DNA of 17,197 nucleotides, taken from positions 1-17,197 of the forward strand of contig JAPTWR010000052.1 of the NCBI GenBank assembly GCA_028065135.1, written 5' to 3'. Position 1 is the stretch's first letter. The number at the start of each line of letters is the position of its first letter. A program made the translations under genes and the position numbers. Source of the stretch: Acidithiobacillus sp. GTDB lineage: Bacteria > Pseudomonadota > Gammaproteobacteria > Acidithiobacillales > Acidithiobacillaceae. Positions 1-7,969 of this stretch are shown in pieces. Below the pieces are notes generated by a model. That model saw nothing but the letters and a program-made list of their open reading frames with translations. It was not told where the DNA came from and did not search any database.

Positions 1-1
1 C

Positions 2-331
2 AGTCTTCTGCTGTCCTCGCGCGGCCTTGACAGAGAAGCGAATGCCAACGTCAAACTCTACCGCGCACTGAGTCACTTGATCCTAGAGATCGTGCCCTTA
101 GATCCGGGGCTGGATGAGTACCGACAGGACAATACAATGGGCCAGGATTACCGTCACTGGCGCCGAGTCAAGATTGGGCGCAGGTTCCGGCTGTTCTTTC
201 GCTATGACTCCAGAACGCGAATTATTGTCTATGCGTGGGTCAATGATGAACAGACCATGCGCTCCGCCGGCAGCAAGTCCGGTCCCTACGCTGTATTTCG
301 GAAAATGCTGGAACAAGGGAGGCCCGCCTGA
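2..331 (+). CDS. yhaV: YhaV-family type II toxin, 5'-partial and probably 3'-frameshifted
   Basis: The reading frame is open from base 2, so the N-terminus lies outside the window; the internal TTG at 77 is not the real start. The visible part matches the C-terminal two thirds of YhaV, a ribosome-dependent mRNA interferase normally neutralised by the antitoxin PrlF, which would lie just upstream, out of view. Family hallmarks are DYRHWRRVK, RRFRLFFRYD, IIVYAWVNDE and YAVFRKMLEQG. The family normally ends with a PPxDW stretch; here the frame stops after EQGRPA at 329-331. The missing PPDDWASLL continues in the next frame to a TGA at 375-377. Removing one C from the CCC at 323-325 restores it. 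This is therefore either a decayed toxin or a sequencing error. Identity is fairly sure; activity is unknown. Confidence 0.75.
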   Translation, partial: SLLLSSRGLDREANANVKLYRALSHLILEIVPLDPGLDEYRQDNTMGQDYRHWRRVKIGRRFRLFFRYDSRTRIIVYAWVNDEQTMRSAGSKSGPYAVFRKMLEQGRPA

Positions 332-377
332 TGACTGGGCATCCCTACTCACGGCAAGCCAGTCAGCTTGGCCATGA

Positions 378-566
378 GCAATGCTGATTGGTTAGCAACA
401 TGTGCAACAGTCGGTTCCATACTGAGATACATACCAGTGATCGGTACAAGGTTCGCGCCCGCTGGTTTTGTTCCAGAACAGTCAGATGAATATACCGGCA
501 AATCATCGGGGCAGTTTTATTACGACCAGCGAGATGATCATAACTGGTGTTCTTTAATCCGAGTGT
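378..566. other. AT-richer gap between yhaV and hpnB, no supported gene
   Basis: This stretch between two convergent genes has visibly lower GC than its neighbours. A frame open from 368 to 658 on the plus strand crosses it but resembles no family I know, and its last third is antisense to the hpnB 3' end. A weak inverted repeat (ACCAG near 527, CTGGT near 544) encloses the palindrome ATGATCAT, but no T-run follows, so it is not a convincing terminator. Confidence 0.4.
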
Positions 567-1754
567 TTACTGTTTCTCTCCGGGCACACCGTAATGCCGC
601 CCCTTCCATGCGCCACCCCGGCCACCATAATGACGACGGGCAGAATCCAACGTCATGAGTGTATAGAGCAGGGCGGCAAGGGGCAGGCTGAACATCCACA
701 ACGGATTCAGCGCGTAAAGACGCAAGGAGGGCAGATAGGCCGTCAACATCAGCAGGCAGGCCAGCAGAGCGGGCAACACCAACCAGATATTTCCCGTCCA
801 AAGACCAAACAGCAGCACCCCTACCGGCCAGACATAAAGAAAAATCATCCCTAATGTCGCCCCCAGCAAGCGCCAGGGGCTGAACTGCAGTTGCACATAG
901 GCGGAACGCGCCACCATCCGCCATATTTCGCCAAGCCGCTGGTAATCACGCAGGCTGTAGCTCTCCGTTCCCAGACCCAGCCAGATAGCTCCATGGGGCT
1001 TCACTAAAGCCGCTAACGTGCAGTCATCTATGAGCGCCCCGCGCATGGCAGCGAACCCACCCGCCTTTTCGAGGATCTCCCGCCGCAGCAGCATACATCC
1101 CCCCGCAGCACCAGCCAGTACTCGGCGCGGGTTATTGACCCAGGGAAAGGGATACAGCATCTGGAAGAAGAAGATGAAGGGCGGAATCAGCAGACGCTCC
1201 CAAAAACTGCGACAAGAGAGCATCACCATCAGAGAGACCAGTGACCGGTCTTGATCCTCCGCCTGTATGACGAGGCGTTGCAGAACATCCGGCCCATGAA
1301 CAATGTCACCGTCGGTGAACCAGAGCAGCGGCACCAGGCCTGCCGCATTCACCCCCTGGGCCATGGCCCAGACTTTACCCGCCCAGTTTTCCGGCAGCGG
1401 CGCGCCTCGCAACACCTCCAAACGGGAAGCAGCACCCAGCCGGGACGCCGCTTCCCGGGCACGCTCCGCGGTGCCGTCGCTGCTCTGGTCATCCACCACG
1501 ATGACGTGCAGCACACCGGGGTAATCCTGCCTTAATAGAGCACTTACACAGTCACCAATACCCTCCGCTTCATTACGCGCAGGCACCACAGCGGTAACTT
1601 CCGGCCAAGTGCGCTGCGCGCCGTTTTCGCTAGGGGGAAGGCGCTGATCCGCCCGCCAAAAGGCGCCCCGTCCAAAGAGCAGTATCAACCAGACCAGCAA
1701 GGCTGACCACGCGGCCAACAGAACCCACCAGCCACTCAAGACTGAATGCGCCAC
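567..1754 (-). CDS. hpnB: HpnB-like hopene-associated family 2 glycosyltransferase
   Basis: This is a membrane-anchored family 2 glycosyltransferase. With a GTG start at 1754 it has 395 residues: an N-terminal membrane helix (about 8-28), then the GT-A fold with AVVPARNEAEGIG (55-67), VVDDQSSDG (86-94) and a TDGD metal site (147-150). Next come the HpnB-typical stretches SFWERLLIPPFIFFFQ and YPFPWVNNPRR, and AAGGCMLLRR with RGALIDDC. Two C-terminal membrane segments end in GGRGGAWKGRHYG. HpnB occurs in hopanoid gene sets, but its exact substrate is unsettled. The start is uncertain: a TTG at 1739 overlaps the pilU stop as TTGA, the GTG at 1754 follows AGAAGGG closely, and the frame is open to 1808. 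All overlap pilU, so translational coupling is likely. Confidence 0.85.
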   Translation of the reverse strand: MAHSVLSGWWVLLAAWSALLVWLILLFGRGAFWRADQRLPPSENGAQRTWPEVTAVVPARNEAEGIGDCVSALLRQDYPGVLHVIVVDDQSSDGTAERAREAASRLGAASRLEVLRGAPLPENWAGKVWAMAQGVNAAGLVPLLWFTDGDIVHGPDVLQRLVIQAEDQDRSLVSLMVMLSCRSFWERLLIPPFIFFFQMLYPFPWVNNPRRVLAGAAGGCMLLRREILEKAGGFAAMRGALIDDCTLAALVKPHGAIWLGLGTESYSLRDYQRLGEIWRMVARSAYVQLQFSPWRLLGATLGMIFLYVWPVGVLLFGLWTGNIWLVLPALLACLLMLTAYLPSLRLYALNPLWMFSLPLAALLYTLMTLDSARRHYGGRGGAWKGRHYGVPGEKQ

Positions 1755-2866
1755 TGCCCTTCTGCAGAAGTACTGGCACCAGGGTCCTCTACGCCACGCC
1801 GCATGCACTCCTGCTTGATGGCAAGGCGCAGGTCATTCTGCGAATCGGCGCCGCGCAGGGCGTCTTCATATTCCACCAGCCCATCCATAAACAGTTGTCG
1901 CAGGCTCTGATCAAACGTCTGCATACCCACATCATTCGTCCGCGCCATGGCGTCTTTCAGCAAGCCCACTTCACCCTTATAGATCAAATCGGCAATGGCC
2001 GGGGTATTGATCAGCACCTCTATAGCGGCGACTCGCCCGCCCTGCCCCTTGATCGGCAACAGGCGTTGTGAGACCACGGCACGCAAATTGAGTGAAAGAT
2101 CCATCAACAACTGTTTTTTACGGTCCTCCGGGAAAAAATTGATGATACGTTCAATGGCCTGATTAGCATTGTTCGCATGTAAGGTCGACATACACAAGTG
2201 TCCGGTTTCTGCATACGCCATGGCATGATCCATGGTATCACGACTACGCACTTCGCCGATCAGAATAACGTCTGGCGCCTCACGCAAGGCGTTCTCCAGC
2301 GCCCGCTCGTAATTCAGGGTATCAATACCCACTTCGCGTTGATTAACGATAGACATCGCATTCTTGTGAAGAAATTCGATGGGGTCCTCAATCGTGAGAA
2401 TATGGCCCGCCGCATTCTGATTGCGATACTGAATCATCGACGCCAGAGAGGTACTTTTACCAGAGCCGGTAGCCCCGACGAAGAGCACCAGACCTCGGGA
2501 AGTCATGGCCAAGTCTTTCAGTATGGGCGGCAGCCTGAGCTGTTCCAGGCTGGGAATTTGCGTCTTGATGGCGCGCAAGACAAAGCTCAGTTCACCGCGC
2601 TGAAAAAAGCCATTGACCCGGAAACGCCCAATCCCGGGCGCAGAGATGGCCATATTAATTTCTTTTTCCCGCTGGAATTCCTGCAAGCGCTCCATGCCCA
2701 GAATTTCTTTGGCCAGATTCAGCACCTGACTCGGCTTCAGCATCTCGGTCCCTAACGAAACCGCCTTCCCGTCAATTTTCATGACCGGCGGCGAGCCTAC
2801 GGTGAGGTAAAGGTCAGAGCCATTTTTTTCCACCATCAAGACCAGCAGATCATCCAGCACAGACAT
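1736..2866 (-). CDS. pilU: Type IV pilus retraction ATPase PilU
   Basis: This cytoplasmic hexameric ATPase of the PilT/GspE family supports type IV pilus retraction together with PilT. The 376 residues show the PilT_N-like domain (about 1-100), Walker A GATGSGKS (131-138), the Asp box IEDPIEF (159-165), the Walker B region ILIGEVR (201-207) and the His box AETGHLCMSTLH (219-230). PilU rather than a second PilT is suggested by GEVRSRDTM, INFFPEDRKKQLLMDLSLNLRAVVSQRLLP, and the lack of an AIRNLIRE motif (here AIADLIYKG). The ATG at 2866 has GAGGA 6 nt upstream. That site includes the pilT stop codon, so the two genes are probably translationally coupled. The length is normal for the family. Confidence 0.95.
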   Translation of the reverse strand: MSVLDDLLVLMVEKNGSDLYLTVGSPPVMKIDGKAVSLGTEMLKPSQVLNLAKEILGMERLQEFQREKEINMAISAPGIGRFRVNGFFQRGELSFVLRAIKTQIPSLEQLRLPPILKDLAMTSRGLVLFVGATGSGKSTSLASMIQYRNQNAAGHILTIEDPIEFLHKNAMSIVNQREVGIDTLNYERALENALREAPDVILIGEVRSRDTMDHAMAYAETGHLCMSTLHANNANQAIERIINFFPEDRKKQLLMDLSLNLRAVVSQRLLPIKGQGGRVAAIEVLINTPAIADLIYKGEVGLLKDAMARTNDVGMQTFDQSLRQLFMDGLVEYEDALRGADSQNDLRLAIKQECMRRGVEDPGASTSAEGQWRIQS

Positions 2867-2872
2867 AAATCA

Positions 2873-2878
2873 TCCTCA
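2873..2878 (-). promoter_or_regulatory. pilU ribosome binding site that contains the pilT stop codon
   Basis: On the minus strand the TGA of pilT (2878-2876) is the first half of TGAGGA, which sits 6 nt before the pilU ATG at 2866. A ribosome terminating on pilT therefore sits on the pilU initiation site. This arrangement is seen directly; coupling is inferred. Confidence 0.7.
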
Positions 2879-3925
2879 GGCCACATTCATAAAGCTGTCT
2901 TTGTTCTGAACCCTACGCAAGGCATCTTCGCGGGTTACTTTGTGGGCACGCACCAGGTCGGCAAGGCACTGGTCGAGAGTTTGCATACCCTGATTTTGTC
3001 CGGTCTGGATCACCGAGTACATCTGCGCCACCTTATTTTCGCGAATGAGGTTTCGGATGGCCGGTGTGGCAATCATAATTTCATGCGCGGCGACTCGGCC
3101 TTTACCATCGGCCGTTTTGAGCAGGGTCTGAGAAATAACCGCGCGCAGGGATTCTGACAGCATCGCGCGAACCATATCCTTTTCCCCCCCAGGAAAGGAG
3201 TCGACAATACGGTCGATGGTTTTCGGCGCCGAACTGGTATGCAGCGTCGCAAACACGATATGGCCCGTTTCCGCCGCAGTCAGAGCCAGGCGCATGGTCT
3301 CCAAGTCACGCAATTCGCCCACCAGAATAATATCCGGATCTTCACGTAAGGCTGAGCGCAGGGCATGTTCAAAGGAATGGGTGTTGGCGCCTACCTCGCG
3401 CTGGTTGACGAGACACTTCTTGGGAGTGTGCAAAAATTCGATGGGATCTTCAATGGTGATAATATGGTCGGCGCGGTTCGCATTGATATGATCCACCATC
3501 GCTGCCAGCGTCGTTGATTTACCCGACCCCGTCGGCCCGGTGACCAGCACCAGTCCGCGCGGTACGTTGATGATCTCCATAAAAGACTTGGGTGCATTGA
3601 GATCTTCCAGACTCAGCACCTTGGCGGGAATCGTCCGGAACGCCGCCGCGGGCCCACGGTCCTGGTTGAAGGCGTTAACCCGAAAACGCGCCACGCCGGG
3701 CAGTTCATAGGCAAAGTCGATTTCCAGATTTTCCTCATACCCCTTCCGCTGGGAATCATTCATGATGTCGTAAATCATGCCATGTACGGCCTTTCTGTCC
3801 TGCGCCTCGACATTGAGAGGGCGGATATCGCCGTTGATCCGCAGCATGGGCGACAAACCCGCCGAGATATGCGTGTCCGAAGCATTGTTTTTCACCGCGA
3901 AAGCAAGCAGTTCTGAAATGTCCAT
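2876..3925 (-). CDS. pilT: Type IV pilus retraction ATPase PilT
   Basis: PilT is the hexameric motor that powers type IV pilus disassembly and twitching motility at the cytoplasmic base of the pilus. The start is the second of two adjacent ATGs (3925): GGGAG lies 7 nt upstream, and the resulting MDISELLAFAVKNNASD is the usual PilT beginning. The frame is open upstream to 4105, but that part runs over yggS. The 349 residues contain Walker A GPTGSGKS (130-137), IEDPIEF (158-164), Walker B IILVGELRD (199-207), His box AETGHIVFATLHT (218-230) and the PilT-specific AIRNLIRE (289-296), which is needed for retraction. It is followed 9 bp later by pilU. It is divergent from yggS, an arrangement common in proteobacteria. 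Confidence 0.97.
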   Translation of the reverse strand: MDISELLAFAVKNNASDTHISAGLSPMLRINGDIRPLNVEAQDRKAVHGMIYDIMNDSQRKGYEENLEIDFAYELPGVARFRVNAFNQDRGPAAAFRTIPAKVLSLEDLNAPKSFMEIINVPRGLVLVTGPTGSGKSTTLAAMVDHINANRADHIITIEDPIEFLHTPKKCLVNQREVGANTHSFEHALRSALREDPDIILVGELRDLETMRLALTAAETGHIVFATLHTSSAPKTIDRIVDSFPGGEKDMVRAMLSESLRAVISQTLLKTADGKGRVAAHEIMIATPAIRNLIRENKVAQMYSVIQTGQNQGMQTLDQCLADLVRAHKVTREDALRRVQNKDSFMNVA

Positions 3926-3945
3926 CATGCAGCTCCCAAAGAAAC

Positions 3946-3962
3946 GTCCCGTGATTTGGGAC
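3946..3962. promoter_or_regulatory. Inverted repeat GTCCC-N7-GGGAC in the pilT/yggS divergent region
   Basis: Two perfect 5-base arms separated by GTGATTT lie 20-36 bp upstream of the pilT start and overlap the candidate -35 box for yggS. It could be an operator or a hairpin in the pilT leader. The repeat is visible; its role is not. Confidence 0.3.
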
Positions 3963-3985
3963 CAAAGGCTATTGCGCGTTACTAT
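3956..3985 (+). promoter_or_regulatory. Candidate sigma-70 promoter for the yggS operon
   Basis: TTGGGA (3956-3961) and TACTAT (3980-3985) are separated by 18 nt, with 4 of 6 consensus bases each. This predicts a transcript start near 3992, about 34 nt before the yggS ATG. I could not find an equally good promoter for pilT on the opposite strand. Confidence 0.35.
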
Positions 3986-4025
3986 AGTCGACATTGACCA
4001 TTTCGCCCACCTCTGCCGGAGACCG

Positions 4026-4697
4026 ATGCCCCTCGCCGAACGCCTAGCCCATGTGCAACGTGAGATTACCAATCGTCCGCCGCAACGTCTGCTCGCCGCC
4101 AGCAAGGGTGTCGCGGCAGAGACACTGCGTCGCGCTTATGTACTCGGCCTCCGTCACTTCGGCGAAAACTATCTGCAGGAAGCCCTGGACAAGCAAATGG
4201 CGCTGAAAGATCTGGATGGCATCGTCTGGCACTTCATCGGCCGCATCCAGCGCAACAAGACTACCGCATTGGCCCGGCATTTTGACTGGGTGGAGAGTGT
4301 AGACCGCCCGCTCATCGCTGAACGACTCAATACCGCGCGCACGGGCATGGTGGCGCCGTTAAACGTGCTTATTGAAGTCGCCATCAGCGCGGAAGACAGC
4401 AAAGGGGGTTGCGCCCCGGAAGAAGTTCCCGAATTGGCCCTCGCCATTTCCCGATTATCCCATCTACGGCTGCGCGGCCTGATGGCCCTGGTTCACCCAC
4501 AACCGGGGCAGGCAGACGCCGACTTCCGCCGGATGGCAGAACTTTTCCTCGCGCTGCAACAAACCCCGGTCCATGCCGATCTGGACACCCTCTCCATGGG
4601 CACTTCGGCAGACTACCCCCAAGCCCTGCGACACGGCGCCACCGAGATCCGTCTTGGGACCATCCTCTTCGGGGCACGTACCCAGGAGTCCTTATGA
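4026..4697 (+). CDS. yggS: YggS/PLPBP family PLP homeostasis protein
   Basis: This cytosolic pyridoxal-phosphate carrier/homeostasis protein (PROSC/PLPBP, YBL036C family) has a TIM-barrel fold resembling the N-terminal domain of alanine racemase and no established enzyme activity. From the ATG at 4026 (GGAG just upstream) there are 223 residues, slightly short of the usual 230. The PLP-binding lysine is K27 in LLAASKG. FGENYLQE (45-52) and HFIGRIQRNK (69-78, against the commoner HFIGPLQSNK) are present. LSMGTSADY and IRLGTILFGAR near the end bind the PLP phosphate in relatives. Its frame is open upstream to 3777, but those codons run antisense to pilT. It overlaps proC by ATGA, the conserved yggS-proC order. 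Confidence 0.95.
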   Translation: MPLAERLAHVQREITNRPPQRLLAASKGVAAETLRRAYVLGLRHFGENYLQEALDKQMALKDLDGIVWHFIGRIQRNKTTALARHFDWVESVDRPLIAERLNTARTGMVAPLNVLIEVAISAEDSKGGCAPEEVPELALAISRLSHLRLRGLMALVHPQPGQADADFRRMAELFLALQQTPVHADLDTLSMGTSADYPQALRHGATEIRLGTILFGARTQESL

Positions 4698-5521
4698 TTA
4701 CTCAGAATATCGTCTTCATTGGTGCCGGCAACATGGCACGCGCGCTCATCGCCGGCCTGCGGCTTCAAGGCGTTACGGGTGAGCAGATTCAAGTTCACGC
4801 CCCCAGCACCGTGCACCGTGATGCGCTTGCGGAAGAGTTCGGTATTCGCAGCCTGCCGGCGGCAGCGCAGCGTTTGCCGACCAACAGCGTGGTCATCTAT
4901 GCCGCCAAGCCGAAGCAAATCTCGTCGGTGCTTGCGCTGTGGCGACAGGCCTTTGCCGATGCCGGGGTGCTCTTTCTTTCCGTCGCCGCGGGCGTCGGCA
5001 GTGCGCGCATCGCCGCCGAGCTGGATGCCGGAAGCGCCATCGTACGCAGCATGCCCAACACCCCGGCGCAGGTGGGTGCCGGAGCAACCGCCCTTTACGC
5101 CCGCGATTCGGTGAACACCGCACAACGTCAGACCGCCGCAGCCATCATGTCCAGCGTGGGGCAGATTTACTGGCTGAGTGATGAGTCACTGATGGATGCC
5201 GTTACCGCACTTTCCGGAAGCGGCCCCGCCTACGTCTTGCTGTTTCTGGAGGCGCTCGAAGATGCCGCCGTGCTGCAGGGCCTGGACCGGCCCACCGCCC
5301 GCGCCCTCGCCTTACAGACCGTGCTCGGGACCGCGCAAATGGCTGCTGCCAGCGTGCTCAGCCCAACCGAGTTACGCCATCAGGTCACCAGTCCGGGTGG
5401 CACCACGGCAGCGGGTTTAGCCGCCTGGGAAGAGCATCTGCGGCCACTGGCGCAGCGGGCCCTGGCCGCCGCGGCCGAGCGCAGCCGCGCTCTGGGCGGC
5501 GCCAAAAAGGATGTACCATGA
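4694..5521 (+). CDS. proC: Pyrroline-5-carboxylate reductase
   Basis: ProC catalyses the last step of proline synthesis: NAD(P)H-dependent reduction of 1-pyrroline-5-carboxylate to L-proline in the cytosol. The start ATG at 4694 overlaps the yggS stop as ATGA and has AGGAG 5 nt upstream. The 275 residues match the usual length. The N-terminal Rossmann motif is FIGAGNMARALI (8-19), followed by AAKPKQ (70-75), MPNTPAQVGAGATAL (120-134), the dimer-domain motif TALSGSGPAY (171-180) and VTSPGGTTAAGL (231-242), which carry the substrate-binding residues of the family. It ends in another ATGA overlap with yggT. Confidence 0.97.
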   Translation: MITQNIVFIGAGNMARALIAGLRLQGVTGEQIQVHAPSTVHRDALAEEFGIRSLPAAAQRLPTNSVVIYAAKPKQISSVLALWRQAFADAGVLFLSVAAGVGSARIAAELDAGSAIVRSMPNTPAQVGAGATALYARDSVNTAQRQTAAAIMSSVGQIYWLSDESLMDAVTALSGSGPAYVLLFLEALEDAAVLQGLDRPTARALALQTVLGTAQMAAASVLSPTELRHQVTSPGGTTAAGLAAWEEHLRPLAQRALAAAAERSRALGGAKKDVP

Positions 5522-5796
5522 TCGAACTGAGTATTATAGCAGCACGCCTTACCAGCCTTGTCCTGACCCTGCTGTTCTGGGCCATTCTCATCCGCGCCGT
5601 CCTGTCCTGGGTACAGCCCGATCCGCGCAAGCCGATCGTCCAGTTCCTCGAGCGGGTAACCGGCCCCATTCTTTATCCGCTACAACGGATCATACCGCCA
5701 CTGGGGGGCATTGATCTCAGTCCGTTGGTGGCCATGCTCCTCATCGAGTTGCTCAAAGGTCTGCTGGTCAATGCCATCCTCAATTTGGGCGGCTAA
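5518..5796 (+). CDS. yggT: YggT family integral membrane protein
   Basis: This small inner-membrane protein of 92 residues is the single-repeat form of YggT, which in E. coli is about twice as long. It has an N-terminal helix (about 8-32) ending in the family motif [12 protein letters not shown], then [31 protein letters not shown], where the second helix begins (about 66-88). The molecular role is not established; relatives are linked to osmotic tolerance and to the chloroplast CCB3/YCF19 group. The ATG overlaps the proC stop by 4 bp and is preceded by AAGGA at 7 nt. Confidence 0.9.
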   Translation: MIELSIIAARLTSLVLTLLFWAILIRAVLSWVQPDPRKPIVQFLERVTGPILYPLQRIIPPLGGIDLSPLVAMLLIELLKGLLVNAILNLGG

Positions 5797-5823
5797 CCCA
5801 TTTCCAGCAGGCTGCGGCGGCAT

Positions 5824-6174
5824 ATGACACCCATAGAAGCACCACCCCCATACCTGCGCGTACAGGGTGGCGATCTGTATCTACGCGTCCGGGTACAGCC
5901 GGGTGCCAAAACCGATGCCATCAGCGGATGCCACGGCGATGCCCTCAGGATCCGTCTGCGCGCCCGGCCCGTGGAGGGCGCTGCCAACACTGCCCTTTCC
6001 GCCTTCCTCTGTGCTACCCTACGCCTCAAAGGATCGCAGATTACCTTGGTGCAGGGCGAGAGCGCGCGAGACAAAACACTGCGCATCCGCGCGGCGTCTG
6101 CCGATGTTCAGGCCCAACTCAGAAAATACGCGGAATCCTCTCACCCACCTGCTCTCAACCGGGACGACCGATGA
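5824..6174 (+). CDS. yggU: YggU / DUF167 family protein
   Basis: This small cytosolic protein of 116 residues belongs to the DUF167/YggU family, of unknown function though structurally characterised. The diagnostic core is [14 protein letters not shown], then [22 protein letters not shown], and the closing [11 protein letters not shown]. It lies 27 bp after yggT with only a weak ribosome site, and its stop overlaps the bioB start as ATGA. The yggT-yggU linkage is conserved in proteobacteria, which supports the call. Confidence 0.92.
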   Translation: MTPIEAPPPYLRVQGGDLYLRVRVQPGAKTDAISGCHGDALRIRLRARPVEGAANTALSAFLCATLRLKGSQITLVQGESARDKTLRIRAASADVQAQLRKYAESSHPPALNRDDR

Positions 6175-7121
6175 ACACCACCGCACCATCCCAGACTCTT
6201 GATGCCATCCTCGAAATCTATGCCAGCCCCTTCAACGATCTGATTTTTGAGGCGCAAAAGGTGCATCGGCTACACTTTGATCCAAATGCCATCCAGTGCT
6301 CCACCCTCCTGTCCATCAAGACAGGTGGTTGCCCTGAGGATTGTGGCTACTGTTCACAAAGCGCCCATCACCAGACGGCGCTCAAGGCAGAAGCCCTCAT
6401 GGACCTCGAGCAGGTTCGCGCGGCCGCACAGGAGGCCAAGGCCAACGGGGCCCAACGCCTGTGCATGGGGGCCGCCTGGCGCGCGCCTCACGACAAGGAC
6501 ATCGAAAAAGTCGCCGCCATGATTGGCGTGGTCAAAGAATATGGCCTGGAAAGCTGCGTCACGCTGGGCATGCTCAAGCCCGGGCAGGCAGAACGCTTAC
6601 AGGATGCCGGCCTCGACTACTACAACCACAATCTCGACACCTCACCCGAGTTTTACGGCGAGGTCATCCACACCCGCAGCTATCAGGATCGCCTCGATAC
6701 ACTGGAGACGGTGCGTAGCGCCGGCATCAAGATTTGCAGCGGCGGCATCCTCGGCATGGGTGAATCCCGCCGTGATCGGGCACGTATGCTGCAGATACTG
6801 GCACATCTGCCGCAAGCCCCGGAGAGCATCCCTATCAACGCCCTGGTTCCCGTTCCCGGCACTCCGCTGGAAGCGGCCGAACCCATCGATGGCTTCGAGT
6901 TTGTGCGCACTATTGCCGTCGCTCGCATACTCTTTCCCAAGGCCTATGTACGACTCTCCGCCGGGCGCGGGGCCATGAGCGATGAATTGCAAGCGCTCGC
7001 CTTCCTGGCCGGTGCCAACAGTATTTTCCTTGGAGATCGCCTGCTGACGACAGATAACGCCAGCATGGGCCACGATCAGTCGCTGTTCAACCGACTGGGG
7101 CTGCACAGGAGCGACACCTGA
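6171..7121 (+). CDS. bioB: Biotin synthase
   Basis: BioB is a radical SAM enzyme that inserts sulfur into dethiobiotin to give biotin, consuming an auxiliary [2Fe-2S] cluster. The ATG at 6171 overlaps yggU by 4 bp and gives 316 residues. The SAM-cluster cysteines are C54, C58 and C61 in [10 protein letters not shown]. The auxiliary-cluster ligands fit as C98 (RLCMGAAWR), C129 (ESCVTLG), C189 (KICSGG) and R261 (VRLSAGR), each one position later than in the E. coli enzyme. [12 protein letters not shown] (151-162) and [13 protein letters not shown] are also typical. No other bio gene is nearby, so it rides at the end of the yggS-proC-yggT-yggU run. Confidence 0.98.
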   Translation: MNTTAPSQTLDAILEIYASPFNDLIFEAQKVHRLHFDPNAIQCSTLLSIKTGGCPEDCGYCSQSAHHQTALKAEALMDLEQVRAAAQEAKANGAQRLCMGAAWRAPHDKDIEKVAAMIGVVKEYGLESCVTLGMLKPGQAERLQDAGLDYYNHNLDTSPEFYGEVIHTRSYQDRLDTLETVRSAGIKICSGGILGMGESRRDRARMLQILAHLPQAPESIPINALVPVPGTPLEAAEPIDGFEFVRTIAVARILFPKAYVRLSAGRGAMSDELQALAFLAGANSIFLGDRLLTTDNASMGHDQSLFNRLGLHRSDT

Positions 7122-7162
7122 TCACCCACGCCAAGACGAGCCCGGGCAGACCCTGCTTTATC

Positions 7163-7732
7163 TCAGGAGGAGTGGTCGCCAAAAGACAAGGGGATAGAGT
7201 AATCCAGCATAATCTCATCTTCACCAGGGTCCTCCTGGGCGATATATGCGTTTGAAATATGGGCGATTTTAAGCCCAAATCGTGATTGATTCGCAAACTG
7301 ATAGGCCAGACTCAACTCCAGGCGGAACTGGAAGACGCCATCCAGATATTTGCCCCGCCCCCGATTATACCCGCCTATGCCGAGCACTGGCGTCAGCACC
7401 CAGTGATTCCAGGCGACATCCGAGTACAAGCCGGTATAACCCATGAAGCCGCCATTGGTATTAGCGACAATCCCCCACAACGCACCGATACCAAATAATT
7501 TGGAGGCAGACTGGTACTCCAGATCGAGTTCGGGAAGGGTCGCATTACCGCGATGTCCGGGACCGGGTTTAACACCCGCCGCATTAAAGGCACCAATGCC
7601 GGCACTGAAATAAGCAGGACCGCCCTGAATCACATGCAATCCTGCATCACTTGCCTGCGCCGACCCGGTCACCAACACACCCAGTGCAGCGCTACCCATA
7701 ATCCCTACCCAGACTCTCATATCTTGCTTCAT
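7163..7732 (-). CDS. pagL: PagL-like acyloxyacyl hydrolase (lipid A 3-O-deacylase)
   Basis: This is probably an outer-membrane beta-barrel esterase that removes the 3-O-acyl chain from lipid A. The start chosen is the ATG at 7732, with AGGAG at 5 nt; a GTG at 7738 sits too close to that site. Of 189 residues, the first 28 or so look like a signal peptide (hydrophobic run, then SAQA before SDAG). The middle has alternating aromatic barrel strands. Near the C-terminus FGLKIAHISNAYIAQEDPG carries the PagL signature: catalytic His and Ser in HISNA, with acidic residues 13-15 positions after the His where the catalytic Glu is expected. The sequence ends with the strand MLDYSIPLSFG. The family call is good; actual lipid A activity is inferred. 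Confidence 0.8.
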   Translation of the reverse strand: MKQDMRVWVGIMGSAALGVLVTGSAQASDAGLHVIQGGPAYFSAGIGAFNAAGVKPGPGHRGNATLPELDLEYQSASKLFGIGALWGIVANTNGGFMGYTGLYSDVAWNHWVLTPVLGIGGYNRGRGKYLDGVFQFRLELSLAYQFANQSRFGLKIAHISNAYIAQEDPGEDEIMLDYSIPLSFGDHSS

Positions 7733-7763
7733 GACCACTCCTATTAGAGATACATCGACCGCC

Positions 7764-7792
7764 TTGCCGACAGGAATCGTTTGCGTTATGGT
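7764..7792 (+). promoter_or_regulatory. Candidate promoter of the EmrA-like adaptor gene
   Basis: TTGCCG (7764-7769) and TATGGT (7787-7792) are spaced by 17 nt. The predicted start of transcription, near 7799, falls inside the TetR-type motif at 7797-7808, as expected for a repressible promoter. Confidence 0.4.
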
Positions 7793-7796
7793 ATAA

Positions 7797-7808
7797 ACCG
7801 AACGGTCA
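7797..7808. promoter_or_regulatory. TetR-type operator motif between pagL and the adaptor gene
   Basis: ACCGAACGGTCA contains the perfect palindrome ACCGAACGGT apart from its central AA. It matches the motif ACCAATCGGTCA in front of tetR at 10552-10563 in 10 of 12 positions. It lies 65 bp upstream of the pagL start and about 160 bp upstream of the adaptor start, so it could serve either gene. Confidence 0.55.
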
Positions 7809-7969
7809 GTATGCGTTCGCTCGGCGTACGTGTCAAAAAATATGGCCGCTCTGAGTCACACAGATATTACGCGCAAGACCTTATGTTAAATGAGTTCTTC
7901 GCATGAATCGACTTTCGGAAACAGGTCCGGAGGGTCACTCGGCTGCCTGAATTGCAACAAGGAATACAT

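Noticed and set aside
368..658. Plus-strand frame of 96 codons after yhaV
   Set aside because: It starts inside the frameshifted end of yhaV, runs antisense through the hpnB 3' end, has no ribosome site and resembles nothing known.
2198..2755. Plus-strand frame of 185 codons opposite pilU
   Set aside because: It is a shadow frame of pilU with no recognisable protein pattern.
3777..4025. Upstream extension of the yggS frame
   Set aside because: These codons run antisense to pilT, and the family N-terminus begins at the ATG at 4026, which has a ribosome site.
7122..7162. Terminator between convergent bioB and pagL
   Set aside because: Only a short self-complementary CCCGGG and distant CCTGA/TCAGG arms are visible, with no stable stem followed by T-residues.
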